This document shows positions 44,640 through 54,698 of a stretch of 54,698 nt of DNA, in pieces (the first letter of the stretch is position 1; every line of letters begins with the position of its first letter). The notes beneath the pieces are model-generated. The model ran no database searches. It saw nothing but the letters and a program-made list of their open reading frames with translations, and was not told where the DNA came from. The translations under genes were made by a program, and so were the position numbers. The DNA is from Rhodanobacteraceae bacterium (GTDB taxonomy: Bacteria; Acidobacteriota; Terriglobia; Terriglobales; Acidobacteriaceae). The stretch lies in contig CAJCHN010000101.1 of assembly GCA_903970285.1 (NCBI GenBank), forward strand, positions 1 to 54,698, given 5' to 3'.

Positions 44640-45854
44640 ATGATGAGGCTCGGTCGTACGGGGCCAGGAATGTCTGCTGATATGAGCACTTCACCACAGA
44701 TCGTCTTCTTCGATACCACCCTGCGGGATGGGGAGCAGAGCCCGGGCTGCACCATGCATCACGACGAGAAGCTGCGCATGGCACACCAGTTGGCTGCGCT
44801 CGGCGTCGACGTTCTGGAGGCCGGCTTCGCCATCGCATCCGAGGGCGACCTCGAGAGCATCCGCGCCATCGCCCGGGAGGTTCGTGGTCCGCGGATCACC
44901 TCGTTGGCGCGCTGCAAACGGGAGGATATCGAGGCCGCTGCGCGCGCCATCGAGCCTGCGCCGCTGAACCGCATCCATGTCTTCCTGGCCAGCTCCGACC
45001 TCCATCTCGAAGCCAAGCTTCGTCTCTCCCGCGAGCAGGCGCTCGAGCAGGCCGCGCAATCGGTTGAACTGGCACGCTGCTATTCCGACAACATCGAATT
45101 TTCGGCTGAGGACGCCACCCGCTCCGACCCCGACTTCCTGGTGCGCTTCGTCACTGCGGCCGTGCGGGCGGGCGCGACCACCATCAACCTGCCCGATACT
45201 GTCGGCTACACGACTCCTGACGAGTACAAGGCTCTGTTTCAGCGCATGCAGCGCGAGATTCCGGGAGCGGACCAGATCATCTTTTCGACCCATTGCCACA
45301 ACGATCTGGGTATGGCGGTCGCAAACTCGCTGGCCGGCATCGAAGGCGGCGCGCGTCAGGTCGAATGCACCATCAACGGCATCGGTGAGCGCGCCGGGAA
45401 CGCCGCGCTCGAAGAGATTGCGGCGGCACTGGCCACCCGGCGCGACAAGTTTCCCTTCCGCAACAACATCGTGATGCGGCAGCTTTTTCCGACCAGCCAA
45501 TTACTCGCGGAACTCATCAGCTTCGGCTGCTCTCCCAATAAAGCCGTGGTGGGCGCAAATGCGTTTGCCCACGAGAGCGGCATCCATCAACATGGCGTGC
45601 TCGCCAATCCGCTCACCTACGAAATTATGACGCCCGAGTCGGTCGGCGTTCCATCCACCAACCTGGTGCTCGGCAAGCACTCCGGGCGCAGACTGCTGGA
45701 GCAGCGGCTGCGCGAGCTGGGACATCCACTTTCCCGTGCGGAGCTGGACCCCGTTTATGAACGATTTACCGCGCTGGCGGACCGCAAGAAAGCGATCTAT
45801 GACCAGGACTTACTCGGCTTGCTGAAGCCGGACCACACGACCGTATCTGCCTGA
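44640..45854 (+). CDS. leuA: 2-isopropylmalate synthase, short form without regulatory domain
   Basis: 404 residues if read from the ATG at 44640; ATGs at 44643, 44670 and 44682 are possible. The TIM-barrel start is VFFDTTLRDGEQSPGCTM. STHCHNDLGMAVANSLAGIE carries the metal-binding His pair, GARQVECTINGIGERAGNAA lies at the core, and HESGIHQHGVLANPLTYEIM at the end of the catalytic part. It stops near QDLLGLLKPDH, the point where the C-terminal LeuA regulatory (leucine-binding) domain would begin in the ~520-residue enzymes. It condenses acetyl-CoA and 2-oxoisovalerate. leuB starts 23 bases later. Homocitrate synthase is a less likely alternative given the leu context. Confidence 0.88.
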   Translation: MMRLGRTGPGMSADMSTSPQIVFFDTTLRDGEQSPGCTMHHDEKLRMAHQLAALGVDVLEAGFAIASEGDLESIRAIAREVRGPRITSLARCKREDIEAAARAIEPAPLNRIHVFLASSDLHLEAKLRLSREQALEQAAQSVELARCYSDNIEFSAEDATRSDPDFLVRFVTAAVRAGATTINLPDTVGYTTPDEYKALFQRMQREIPGADQIIFSTHCHNDLGMAVANSLAGIEGGARQVECTINGIGERAGNAALEEIAAALATRRDKFPFRNNIVMRQLFPTSQLLAELISFGCSPNKAVVGANAFAHESGIHQHGVLANPLTYEIMTPESVGVPSTNLVLGKHSGRRLLEQRLRELGHPLSRAELDPVYERFTALADRKKAIYDQDLLGLLKPDHTTVSA

Positions 45855-45877
45855 GATTTGAAAGAGACGATTCAAAG

Positions 45878-47017
45878 ATGAAGCTCACCATAGCAGTGTT
45901 GGCGGGAGATGGAATCGGACCCGAGGTCACGCAGGAGGCGACCGCCATCCTGAGCGTCGTCGCCGACCTGGGCGGTCATCAATTTTCCTTCGTGCCCGGC
46001 CTCATCGGAGGCGTGGCGATCACTGCAACCGGCTCGCCTCTGCCTGCGGCAACCCTCGATCTTTCCCTCGATGCAGACGCGGTCTTTCTGGGCGCTGTCG
46101 GCGATCAGACCTTCGCATCGCTTCCGCCCGCCAAGCGACCTGAAGCCGGCCTGCTGCAGATTCGCCAGGCCTTGGGCGGATTCGCGAATTTGCGGCCCTC
46201 GGTTGCATACGCTGCACTCAGTGGCAACTCGCCTCTGCGCCCGGAGGTGACCGAAGGTGCGGATATCCTCTTCGTCCGCGAGCTCCTCGGCGGCCTTTAC
46301 TTTGGCGCACCACGCTGGTGGGACAAGACGAGCAGCGCCAACGGTGGAGGCGAAGCCATCAATACGATGCGCTATACCCGCGACGAGGTGGCGCGCGTCG
46401 CGCGAGTCGCCTTCGAGTTAGCTCGCAAGCGTCGCAAGAAGGTCACCAGCGTCGACAAAGCCAACGTACTGGAGGTGTCGCAGCTCTGGCGCGCTACGGT
46501 CACCGAAATTGCGAGGGATTATCCGGAGATTACACTCGAGCACCAGCTGGTGGACTCGATGGCGATGCACCTGATGAATATTCCGCGCAACTTCGACGTC
46601 GTCCTCACAGAAAACCTTTTCGGTGACATTTTGTCGGACGAGGCAGCCGTCATCACCGGATCGCTCGGCATGCTCCCATCGGCCACGATCGGCGGAACCG
46701 TCAATCTGTACGAGCCGGTGCATGGGTCAGGGCCGGATATTGCGGGCACCGGCAGGGCGAACCCGCTCGGCGCAATCCTGACCGCCGCCATGGTGCTGCG
46801 GCACTCGGCGGACCTTGAAGCGGAAGCGCTGGCGATCGAAGCTGCAGTCCAGCGGGTGTTGAGCGAAGGCTATCGAACTGCCGACCTGGCTCGCGTCTCC
46901 TCTGCAGGCGGCGCTTCGTCCGCTTTGCCGGTTGTGTCCACCCGGGAGATGGGCAAGCTGGTGCAGCAGGCCCTTACCGAGGCGACCGATCGCCGGCAGT
47001 CCATGCATGCGGTGTAA
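45878..47017 (+). CDS. leuB: 3-isopropylmalate dehydrogenase LeuB
   Basis: 379 residues. LeuB oxidises and decarboxylates 3-isopropylmalate with NAD+. The N-terminus KLTIAVLAGDGIGPEVTQEA and LGGFANLRPSVAYAALSGNS carry substrate-site residues, KKVTSVDKANVLEVSQLWRA contains the catalytic Lys region, and LTENLFGDILSDEAAVITGS holds the metal-binding aspartates. A long alanine-rich C-terminus completes the fold. It follows leuA at 23 bases and is followed at 2 bases by a small membrane-protein gene. Confidence 0.95.
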   Translation: MKLTIAVLAGDGIGPEVTQEATAILSVVADLGGHQFSFVPGLIGGVAITATGSPLPAATLDLSLDADAVFLGAVGDQTFASLPPAKRPEAGLLQIRQALGGFANLRPSVAYAALSGNSPLRPEVTEGADILFVRELLGGLYFGAPRWWDKTSSANGGGEAINTMRYTRDEVARVARVAFELARKRRKKVTSVDKANVLEVSQLWRATVTEIARDYPEITLEHQLVDSMAMHLMNIPRNFDVVLTENLFGDILSDEAAVITGSLGMLPSATIGGTVNLYEPVHGSGPDIAGTGRANPLGAILTAAMVLRHSADLEAEALAIEAAVQRVLSEGYRTADLARVSSAGGASSALPVVSTREMGKLVQQALTEATDRRQSMHAV

Positions 47018-47019
47018 CC

Positions 47020-47232
47020 ATGATGAGCTTTTCTGCAAAGACGCGCTATCTGCTGGTGACTTCGGCCATTCTGGTCGCGAGCTTCATTCAATTCGCGCGA
47101 GGCTACCGGCCGCTGATCGTCGCCGTGGCCGCACTGACGTTCCTCTCCGCCGGCAATCTGGCGGTCTATCTCTCCGGTTCGAAGGAACGCAGCATAAGGC
47201 GCCAGCAGAAGCGGGATTACTACGCAGGATGA
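47020..47232 (+). CDS. small membrane protein inside the leu operon
   Basis: 70 residues, unrecognised. It starts 2 bases after the leuB stop. Two hydrophobic helices (TRYLLVTSAILVASFIQF and LIVAVAALTFLSAGNLAVYL) are joined by a short basic loop, and the tail is basic ([16 protein letters not shown]). By the positive-inside rule, the tail should be cytoplasmic. Its stop (TGA) overlaps the ATG of the next gene by 4 bases, which supports real translation. No function can be inferred. Confidence 0.65.
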   Translation: MMSFSAKTRYLLVTSAILVASFIQFARGYRPLIVAVAALTFLSAGNLAVYLSGSKERSIRRQQKRDYYAG

Positions 47233-47965
47233 AAATCAGGCTGCGCATCCTCAATTCGTGTTTCATCAGCCGGAGTCTTGTTGCCGCCTGTGCCGTCTTG
47301 TGGGGCGCATGCGGGGCCAGGGCACAGTTGGTTGGCGAGCCACCCTTGCAGCAGCATCATGTCAAAAAGTCGAAGGATCGCAGCGGCGACCTGGAATGGC
47401 TATGGCAGTATGGCCCTCCGCCACCTGGCGGACGCGAACACGATCTCATCCAGGATCCGCACTTTCAGGGGTTCCTTCACCAGTACTTCACTGCTCCACA
47501 GACGTTCTGGGGACTGCAGAGCGGCGACCCCAAAGATCCTCGCCACAAGTCGCTCGCGGATACCGTCTATGACTTCCTCACCGTGCCGGGTGTCGTCATC
47601 GCGGACGACAATCGTTACATCACGGCGACCGGCTGTGTGTTTCACTTCTGCCCCTCCCGCGGATTGATCTTTGCTGACCTGAACGGAGTTCATCCGCTGG
47701 TCGCGTTCGCTGCCATCGAGTGGATCCGCCAGAGCCACACAACCGATCAAGCCGATGCCGAGTACACGCTGTGGATCTTCCCCAACCAGGCGCCCGGAAC
47801 ACCCGAGGAGCCCACAAATCTGCCGCCGCCGCTGGTCCATTCTCTGGTTCGTTGGATCAAGACGCCGCTCGCCGGGTCCGGCATCGTGCAAAAAGTAACA
47901 GCGGCCATTCTGGTCGATCCGGATGGAACACCGCACCAGATTCCTGTACCCACGGAAGGTTCAAG

Positions 47966-47969
<4 letters not shown>
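47229..47969 (+). CDS. uncharacterised exported protein inside the leu operon
   Basis: 246 residues, unrecognised. A signal peptide ([20 protein letters not shown]) follows a short basic start. The mature part has a soluble alpha/beta look: [20 protein letters not shown], then [20 protein letters not shown] with two Cys two positions apart on either side of FHF, then [20 protein letters not shown] and a C-terminal strand region ([18 protein letters not shown]). The ATG overlaps the previous small-protein stop and the TGA overlaps the leuC ATG, each by 4 bases. A secreted protein is unexpected in the middle of a cytoplasmic pathway. Confidence 0.72.
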
Positions 47970-49402
<1,433 letters not shown>

Positions 49403-49404
49403 CC

Positions 49405-50040
49405 ATGCTGCCTATCAATATCCTGACTTCGCATGCCGCCCCGCTCGATATCTCCAACATCGATACCGACCAGATCATCCCCAAGCAATTCCTCAAGCGC
49501 ATCGAACGCACCGGCTACGGAGAATTTCTCTTCTTCGATTGGCGGCGCATCCAGGAGGGTCCGCAAGCCGGTCAGCCCGATCCTGGCTTCCCTCTGAATC
49601 AACCGGAGTACGCCGGCGCAAAGATCCTGGTCGCAGGGAAAAACTTCGGCTGCGGAAGTTCTCGCGAGCATGCGGCCTGGGCGCTCACAGACTTCGGCTT
49701 TCTCGCGGTCATCGCGCCAAGCTTCGCCGACATCTTCTTCTCGAACGCGGGTAAGAACGGCATGATTCTCGTCAAGCTTTCGGAGGATGACGTCAACACC
49801 TTGACCCACCGTTCGCTCGAGCGTACCGACCACACCATCACGATCAACCTCGAAGCGCAGACGGTCACCGACGATGAGGGCTTCAGCGCAAGTTTTGAAG
49901 TCGACCCATTCCGCAAGTACTGCCTGCTGAACGGACTGGATGATATCGGGCTGACGCTAAGGCACGAGGTCGCCCTGGATTCGTTTGAAGCGAAGCATGA
50001 CGCGGAGTTCTGGACGCTTCCCGTACCGGCTTCGGCATGA
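49405..50040 (+). CDS. leuD: 3-isopropylmalate dehydratase small subunit LeuD
   Basis: 211 residues from the ATG at 49405, with GGAGG upstream inside leuC. LeuD forms the swivelling domain of the isomerase. Family segments are DISNIDTDQIIPKQFLKRIE, the substrate-binding GKNFGCGSSREHAAWALTDF, and VIAPSFADIFFSNAGKNGMI. The frame is open further upstream but this start gives the family-standard N-terminus. ilvD follows after 45 bases. Confidence 0.95.
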   Translation: MLPINILTSHAAPLDISNIDTDQIIPKQFLKRIERTGYGEFLFFDWRRIQEGPQAGQPDPGFPLNQPEYAGAKILVAGKNFGCGSSREHAAWALTDFGFLAVIAPSFADIFFSNAGKNGMILVKLSEDDVNTLTHRSLERTDHTITINLEAQTVTDDEGFSASFEVDPFRKYCLLNGLDDIGLTLRHEVALDSFEAKHDAEFWTLPVPASA

Positions 50041-50085
50041 CACCCGGACACCATCAACACCGATGCAAGAAGAGGACGATCGAAT

Positions 50086-51780
50086 TTGAGCAACCAGCAT
50101 AACCCGAAGAAATACTCTCTTCCGCTGACTGAAGGCCCATCTCGCGCGGCCGCTCGCGCGATGCTGCGATCGGTTGGCTTTACGAAGGACGACCTGCACA
50201 AGCCCATCATTGGCGTCGCCAACACGTGGACCGAGATTGGCCCTTGCAACTTCCACCTCCGCGACGTGGCAGAGGCGGTCAAGCAAGGCATCCGAGAGGC
50301 CGGTGGCACCCCGATGGAGTTCAACACCATCACCATCTCGGACGGCATCACCATGGGCACCGAGGGGATGAAGGCGTCGCTTATCTCGCGCGAGGTCATC
50401 GCCGATTCCGTCGAACTCGTCGCGCGCGGCAATCTCTTCGATGGAATCATCTGTATCGCGGGCTGCGACAAGAACATGCCCGCGGCCGTGATGGCGCTCG
50501 CGCGGCTCGACATCCCGGGCATGATGCTCTACGGCGGCAGCATCGCGCCGGGCCGCCTGAAGCAGTCTGATGGATCGACCAAGGACATCACCATCCTCAA
50601 TGTCTTCGAGGGGATGGGTTCCCACGCCGCCGGCAAGATCGGGGACGAGCAGCTGGAGGCGCTCGAAGCCGCGGCCTGCCCGGGCCCCGGCGCCTGCGGC
50701 GGCCAATTCACAGCAAACACCATGGCCATGGCCGGCGAGTTTCTGGGCATCTCGCCCATGCACCTGACCGGCGTGCCCGCCATGGCGAAAGACAAGGCCA
50801 GCGCCAGCCGCGAAGCTGGCCGGATGATCCTCGACCTGTGCCGCAACGACATGCGCCCGAGCCGGATCATCACCCGTGCCGCCATCGAAAACGCAGTCGC
50901 TGCCGTCTGCGCCTCCGGCGGCTCGACCAACGCCGTGCTGCACCTCATCGCCATCGCGCGCGAACTTGGCATCCCGCTCGAGATGCAGGACTTCGACGCC
51001 ATCTCCGAGCGAACGCCCTTCATCTGCGACCTCTCGCCCGGCGGCAAGTACGTCGCCAAGGACTACCAGGACGCCGGCGGCTCACGTGTGCTGGCGAAAC
51101 GCCTGATGGAACGGGGCCAGTTGCAGGATGGCCCAACCGTCTCCGGCCGGACAATCTTCGAGGAGGCCGCGGCGGCGGTCGAAACGCCCGGCCAACCTGT
51201 GATCCGCACCTGGGACCATCCGCTGAAGGCTACCGGCGGCCTCGTCATCATGAAGGGCAATCTCTCGCCCGAGGGTTCGGTCATCAAGGTCGCCGGGCAT
51301 GAGCGCGTGTACCACCGGGGACCGGCGCGCGTCTTCGATTCCGAGGACCTTTGCCATGCCGCGGTCGAAGCAGGAAAGATCAATCCGAACGATGTTCTAG
51401 TGATTCGGTATGAAGGCCCAAAGGGCGGACCGGGCATGCGCGAGATGCTTGCCGTCACCGCGGCCATCAAGGGCATTCCCGAGTTGAGCGAAACAGTAGC
51501 CCTGCTCACCGATGGCCGTTTCTCCGGCGCGACGCGCGGGTTGATGTGCGGGCACGTGGCGCCCGAAGCTTTCCTCGGCGGCCCGATCGCCATCGTCCGC
51601 GAGGGCGACAGCATCACCTTCGATATCGCCAAACGAGAGCTCCGGCTCGAAGTGCCGGAAGATGAAATCGCCATACGGCTCGCCGCATGGAAGGCTCCCG
51701 TGCCCCGCTACAAACGCGGTGTCTTCGCAAAGTACGCGGCGACGGTAAGCAGTGCGAGTGAAGGGGCCATCACGACCTGA
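50086..51780 (+). CDS. ilvD: dihydroxy-acid dehydratase IlvD
   Basis: 564 residues. The start is a TTG at 50086 with AGAAGAGGA about 9 bases upstream; no in-frame ATG gives a better fit. IlvD dehydrates 2,3-dihydroxy acids to the 2-oxo acids of valine and isoleucine. Cluster-ligand cysteines sit in TWTEIGPCNFHLRDVAE, ICIAGCDKNMPAAVMAL and ACPGPGACGGQFTANTMAMA. The Mg-binding and C-terminal segments (LLTDGRFSGATRGLMCGHVA) are present. Confidence 0.95.
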   Translation: MSNQHNPKKYSLPLTEGPSRAAARAMLRSVGFTKDDLHKPIIGVANTWTEIGPCNFHLRDVAEAVKQGIREAGGTPMEFNTITISDGITMGTEGMKASLISREVIADSVELVARGNLFDGIICIAGCDKNMPAAVMALARLDIPGMMLYGGSIAPGRLKQSDGSTKDITILNVFEGMGSHAAGKIGDEQLEALEAAACPGPGACGGQFTANTMAMAGEFLGISPMHLTGVPAMAKDKASASREAGRMILDLCRNDMRPSRIITRAAIENAVAAVCASGGSTNAVLHLIAIARELGIPLEMQDFDAISERTPFICDLSPGGKYVAKDYQDAGGSRVLAKRLMERGQLQDGPTVSGRTIFEEAAAAVETPGQPVIRTWDHPLKATGGLVIMKGNLSPEGSVIKVAGHERVYHRGPARVFDSEDLCHAAVEAGKINPNDVLVIRYEGPKGGPGMREMLAVTAAIKGIPELSETVALLTDGRFSGATRGLMCGHVAPEAFLGGPIAIVREGDSITFDIAKRELRLEVPEDEIAIRLAAWKAPVPRYKRGVFAKYAATVSSASEGAITT

Positions 51781-51895
51781 AGCTTATCCCGGACGTAACA
51801 CGGAGTTCACCCGTAACACGATCTGCTGAGCCGCATTGATCTTTACTATCCGTGTCTCACCGGTGGTAAGCAGTTTGCTTGAGGAGCCAATAACG

Positions 51896-53656
51896 ATGAC
51901 CGACAGCACTCATCCACCGACCTTGACCGGCGCAGAAATTCTCTGGGCGACGCTCGTCGGCGAGGGCGTAACCACCGTCTTCGGCTATCCCGGCGGCGCT
52001 ATCCTGCCCATCTACGATGCGCTGCGCAAGTTCCCCATCCACCATGTGCTGGTGCGGCACGAGCAGGGCGCGGCACACATGGCGGATGGCTACGCGCGCG
52101 CTTCCGGCCGGGTCGGCGTCTGCATGGCGACCAGCGGACCGGGTGCGACGAACCTCGTCACGGGCATTGCGACGGCTATGCTCGATTCCATTCCGGTCAT
52201 CGCGATCACGGGCCAGGTCTCGTCGAAGGTGCTTGGTTCCGACGCCTTCCAGGAGGTCGATATTACCGGCATTACGCTGCCGATCACCAAGCATAACTTC
52301 CTCGTCACCCGCGCAGAAGAGATCGCCCCCACCGTTCGTCTCGCCTTCCAGATCGCGACCAGCGGACGTCCGGGACCGGTGCTGATCGACATCACCAAGG
52401 ATGCGCAGCAGGCGACCAGTGTCTTCGACTTCGAGATGTCGAAGCCGCGCGCGGCCCGCCCACATCCCATGCATCCTGTCGACGGACCCGCTTGTGCGAC
52501 CATCGAGGCCGCCGTCGCACTCATCCAGTCCGCGAAAAAGCCCGTGATCCTGGCCGGACACGGCATCACGCAGTCCGGGGCTGAGGCTGAAGTGATCGCG
52601 TTTGCGGAAAAGCTGCAGATCCCCATCGCCTCCACCCTCCTGGGCCTGGGCGCCGTGCCTGCCGAACATCCGCTGTCGCTCGGCATGATGGGCATGCACG
52701 GAGAGTCCTGGGTGAACCATGCCATCCAGGAGTCCGATCTGCTGCTGGCCATGGGCATGCGCTTCGACGACCGTGTCACCGGCAACCTGGCCAGCTATGC
52801 TCCGCACGCGAAGAAGATTCACATCGAGATCGATCCCAGCGAGATCTCCAAGAACGTCAAGGCCGATGTCGCGCTCATTGGCGATCTCAAGCAGGTGCTG
52901 CAACTCCTCTCGCCGCGCCTTGCACTCCGGTCCGACACCGCATGGCTCGACGAGATCAACCGCAGCAAAGGCACCGCGGCCGTACGCGATATCCAGAACC
53001 TTCCCGACAACGGCCACCTGTACGCCGCCCACGTCATCAACGACATCTGGCGCGAGGCGGTTGCGGCCGGCCGCGAAAAAGAAGCGATTATCGTTACAGA
53101 TGTCGGCCAGCACCAGATGTGGGAGGCGCAGTACTTCAAGCACGAGGTGCCGCGCTCGCTCGTGACCAGCGGCGGCCTGGGCACCATGGGCTTCGCTCTG
53201 CCCGCAGCCATCGGCGCGAAAGCCGCCTGCCCGGAGAAGGATGTCTGGGTGATCGCCGGCGACGGCGGCTTCCAGATGACGGCCGCGGAACTCTCGACCA
53301 TCGTGCAGGAGGGGCTCGCGATCAACATCGCCGTCATCAACAACGGCTTCCTCGGCATGGTGCGGCAGTGGCAGGAGACGTTCTACGAGAAGAACTACTC
53401 GGCCTCACCCATTCTCTCGCCGGACTTCGTCATGCTGGCGCAGGCCCATGGCATACCCGGCGCCCGCGTGACCGCGCGTAAAGATGTAACGCCAACGGTC
53501 ACAAAAGCACGCGGCAGCGGCAAGTGCTTCCTCATCGAGTTCCAGGTCGAGAAGGAAGATGGCGTGTACCCCATGATCGCCCCGGGCGCCGCGCTGCATG
53601 AGATGGTTCGCCGGCCGGTAAGGGATCCGTTATTAGAAACGGCGGAGGACCAATGA
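51896..53656 (+). CDS. ilvB: acetolactate synthase catalytic subunit (IlvB/IlvI type)
   Basis: 586 residues from the ATG at 51896, with GAGGAG 9 bases upstream. It makes acetolactate or acetohydroxybutyrate from pyruvate with thiamine diphosphate. The catalytic Glu lies in VRHEQGAAHMADGYARASGR. The cofactor motif is VIAGDGGFQMTAAELSTIVQ ... NNGFLGMVRQWQ, and the FAD domain is in the middle. IlvB, IlvI and IlvG cannot be told apart from sequence. The TGA overlaps the ATG of the following small gene. Confidence 0.95.
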   Translation: MTDSTHPPTLTGAEILWATLVGEGVTTVFGYPGGAILPIYDALRKFPIHHVLVRHEQGAAHMADGYARASGRVGVCMATSGPGATNLVTGIATAMLDSIPVIAITGQVSSKVLGSDAFQEVDITGITLPITKHNFLVTRAEEIAPTVRLAFQIATSGRPGPVLIDITKDAQQATSVFDFEMSKPRAARPHPMHPVDGPACATIEAAVALIQSAKKPVILAGHGITQSGAEAEVIAFAEKLQIPIASTLLGLGAVPAEHPLSLGMMGMHGESWVNHAIQESDLLLAMGMRFDDRVTGNLASYAPHAKKIHIEIDPSEISKNVKADVALIGDLKQVLQLLSPRLALRSDTAWLDEINRSKGTAAVRDIQNLPDNGHLYAAHVINDIWREAVAAGREKEAIIVTDVGQHQMWEAQYFKHEVPRSLVTSGGLGTMGFALPAAIGAKAACPEKDVWVIAGDGGFQMTAAELSTIVQEGLAINIAVINNGFLGMVRQWQETFYEKNYSASPILSPDFVMLAQAHGIPGARVTARKDVTPTVTKARGSGKCFLIEFQVEKEDGVYPMIAPGAALHEMVRRPVRDPLLETAEDQ

Positions 53657-53880
53657 TCCCGCATATCTCAATCGAGCCTGAAGGCGAGCCCTGTCTCTTT
53701 CAAGATCGCCTCCCCTTCATGCTCGAAGCCTGCTCCAGTTTCGATCCGGTTCGTGTGTGGGAGCATGGAGGCGATCATCAGTCTTTTGGTGAGGGAGGCG
53801 AGCGGATTTACCAGTGGGTTGCTCCGTTTTACGCAATTCAGGACTTCATTGAGGAGAAGCTATGCTCCACACTTTCGTAG
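53653..53880 (+). CDS. small unknown protein between ilvB and ilvN
   Basis: 75 residues, unrecognised. Its ATG overlaps the ilvB stop (ATGA), and its end overlaps the ilvN start by 19 bases in another frame. The sequence is acidic and aromatic (EPCLFQDRLPFMLEACSSFD, ERIYQWVAPFYAIQDFIEEK), with no signal peptide or membrane helix. Codon choice resembles the neighbours. Continuous coupling on both sides supports a real gene, but it could be a fortuitous frame bridging ilvB and ilvN. Confidence 0.55.
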   Translation: MIPHISIEPEGEPCLFQDRLPFMLEACSSFDPVRVWEHGGDHQSFGEGGERIYQWVAPFYAIQDFIEEKLCSTLS

Positions 53881-54488
53881 CTCTCGTCCAAGACAAGCCC
53901 GGAGTCTTAACCCGTGTCGCGTCCCTGTTCCGGCGCTTGAACATCAATATCGTCTCGCTCACCGTCGGCGAGAGCGAGCGTGCCGACACGTCGCGCATGA
54001 CCATTGTCTGCGAGGCACCCGAACATGCCGCGCACCGCATCAAGGCCTCGCTCTACAAGCTTGAGATCACCGTCGATGTTGACGAGGTCGGCCGCTCCGA
54101 AGCCGTCATCCGCGAACTTTGCCTGATCAAGGTGGCGGCTGGCCCAAACTCGCCGCTGGGGCAGCATTCGCGCTCGCAGATCTTCGAGCTGGCGAATGTC
54201 TTCCGCGCTCGCGTCGTCGACCTCGCGCCGGAGTCCATCATGCTCGAAATGACCGGCTCCAGCTCGAAGATCGAAGGCCTCGTGCAGGTCATCACCGAGA
54301 GCGGATACACCATTCTCGAAACCTCTCGCACCGGCCGCATGGCGATGCGCCGCGGACACCATACGAGTCGCGTGCTCAAGGCGCTCGGAACCAGGGGCGG
54401 CCCGGAGGATGCTGAGGTGACACCGCGCCCTCCTTCGCGCGAGATTCTTCCGAATGAGTTTATCGATGTGCATGAGGAAGAGGATTAA
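53862..54488 (+). CDS. ilvN: acetolactate synthase regulatory subunit
   Basis: 208 residues. The N-terminal ACT domain (TFVALVQDKPGVLTRVASLF ... NIVSLTVGESE) binds valine in the family and mediates feedback inhibition. The second half (IFELANVFRARVVDLAPESI, MTGSSSKIEGLVQVI) is the C-terminal domain of the small subunit. The last ~45 residues are an Arg/Pro/Glu-rich extension beyond the usual ~160-residue length. GAGGAG precedes the ATG. It is also called IlvH in other genomes. Confidence 0.94.
   Translation: MLHTFVALVQDKPGVLTRVASLFRRLNINIVSLTVGESERADTSRMTIVCEAPEHAAHRIKASLYKLEITVDVDEVGRSEAVIRELCLIKVAAGPNSPLGQHSRSQIFELANVFRARVVDLAPESIMLEMTGSSSKIEGLVQVITESGYTILETSRTGRMAMRRGHHTSRVLKALGTRGGPEDAEVTPRPPSREILPNEFIDVHEEED

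Positions 54489-54698
<210 letters not shown>

Overview
This window looks like chromosomal DNA of an acidobacterium of the Terriglobia (Granulicella/Edaphobacter/Terriglobus type). The evidence is the high G+C content, the Ig-like repeat protein ending in a GCGGG segment, the WxPGYW-repeat protein, the TadE/TadG-like set, the TonB protein with a proline-rich linker, and a DNPR-type (meso-DAP) MurE. No rRNA, tRNA, CRISPR array, insertion sequence or phage gene was seen. The assignment to a lineage is an inference from gene content, not from a marker gene.

Layout. 1-9554 (+): the 3' end of an Ig-like repeat protein, a membrane glycosyltransferase, ftsZ, a stand-alone D,D-transpeptidase-type penicillin-binding protein, a strong terminator, then three TadE/TadG-like pilus-type membrane proteins. 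9647-13879: an MFS exporter (-), an exported acetamidase/formamidase-family protein (+) and a WxPGYW-repeat protein (+). 13876-27285 (-): a division and cell wall (dcw) cluster, transcribed mraZ-rsmH-ftsL-ftsI-murE-murF-(unknown K/A-rich gene)-mraY-murD-ftsW-murG. It has a tandem MraZ-box-like operator upstream and an incoming-transcription terminator just before that. The usual murC, ftsQ and ftsA are not in the window and ftsZ is detached from the cluster. 27807-37677: a DUF2127 membrane protein, fasciclin protein, SRPBCC protein, divergent dxs, a frameshifted dicarboxylate symporter, a SnoaL-like protein, a GAF/PAS hybrid-type sensor kinase and galE.

37678-43442: a structured leader in front of a tonB-family gene, a large secreted protein that looks like an M48-type protease with a lost active site, two convergent small outer-membrane beta-barrels and an LTxxQ/Spy-like periplasmic protein. 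43580-54698: a LysR regulator divergent from a long branched-chain amino acid operon, leuA-leuB-orf70-orf246-leuC-leuD-ilvD-ilvB-orf75-ilvN-ilvC. The LeuA lacks its C-terminal leucine-sensing domain. Three uncharacterised genes are embedded in this operon, joined to biosynthetic genes by ATGA start/stop overlaps.

The best candidates for something undescribed are the histone-H1-like protein inside the dcw cluster, the coupled membrane/secreted pair inside leuB-leuC, the small gene between ilvB and ilvN, and the structured tonB leader. None of these can be assigned a function from sequence reading alone.
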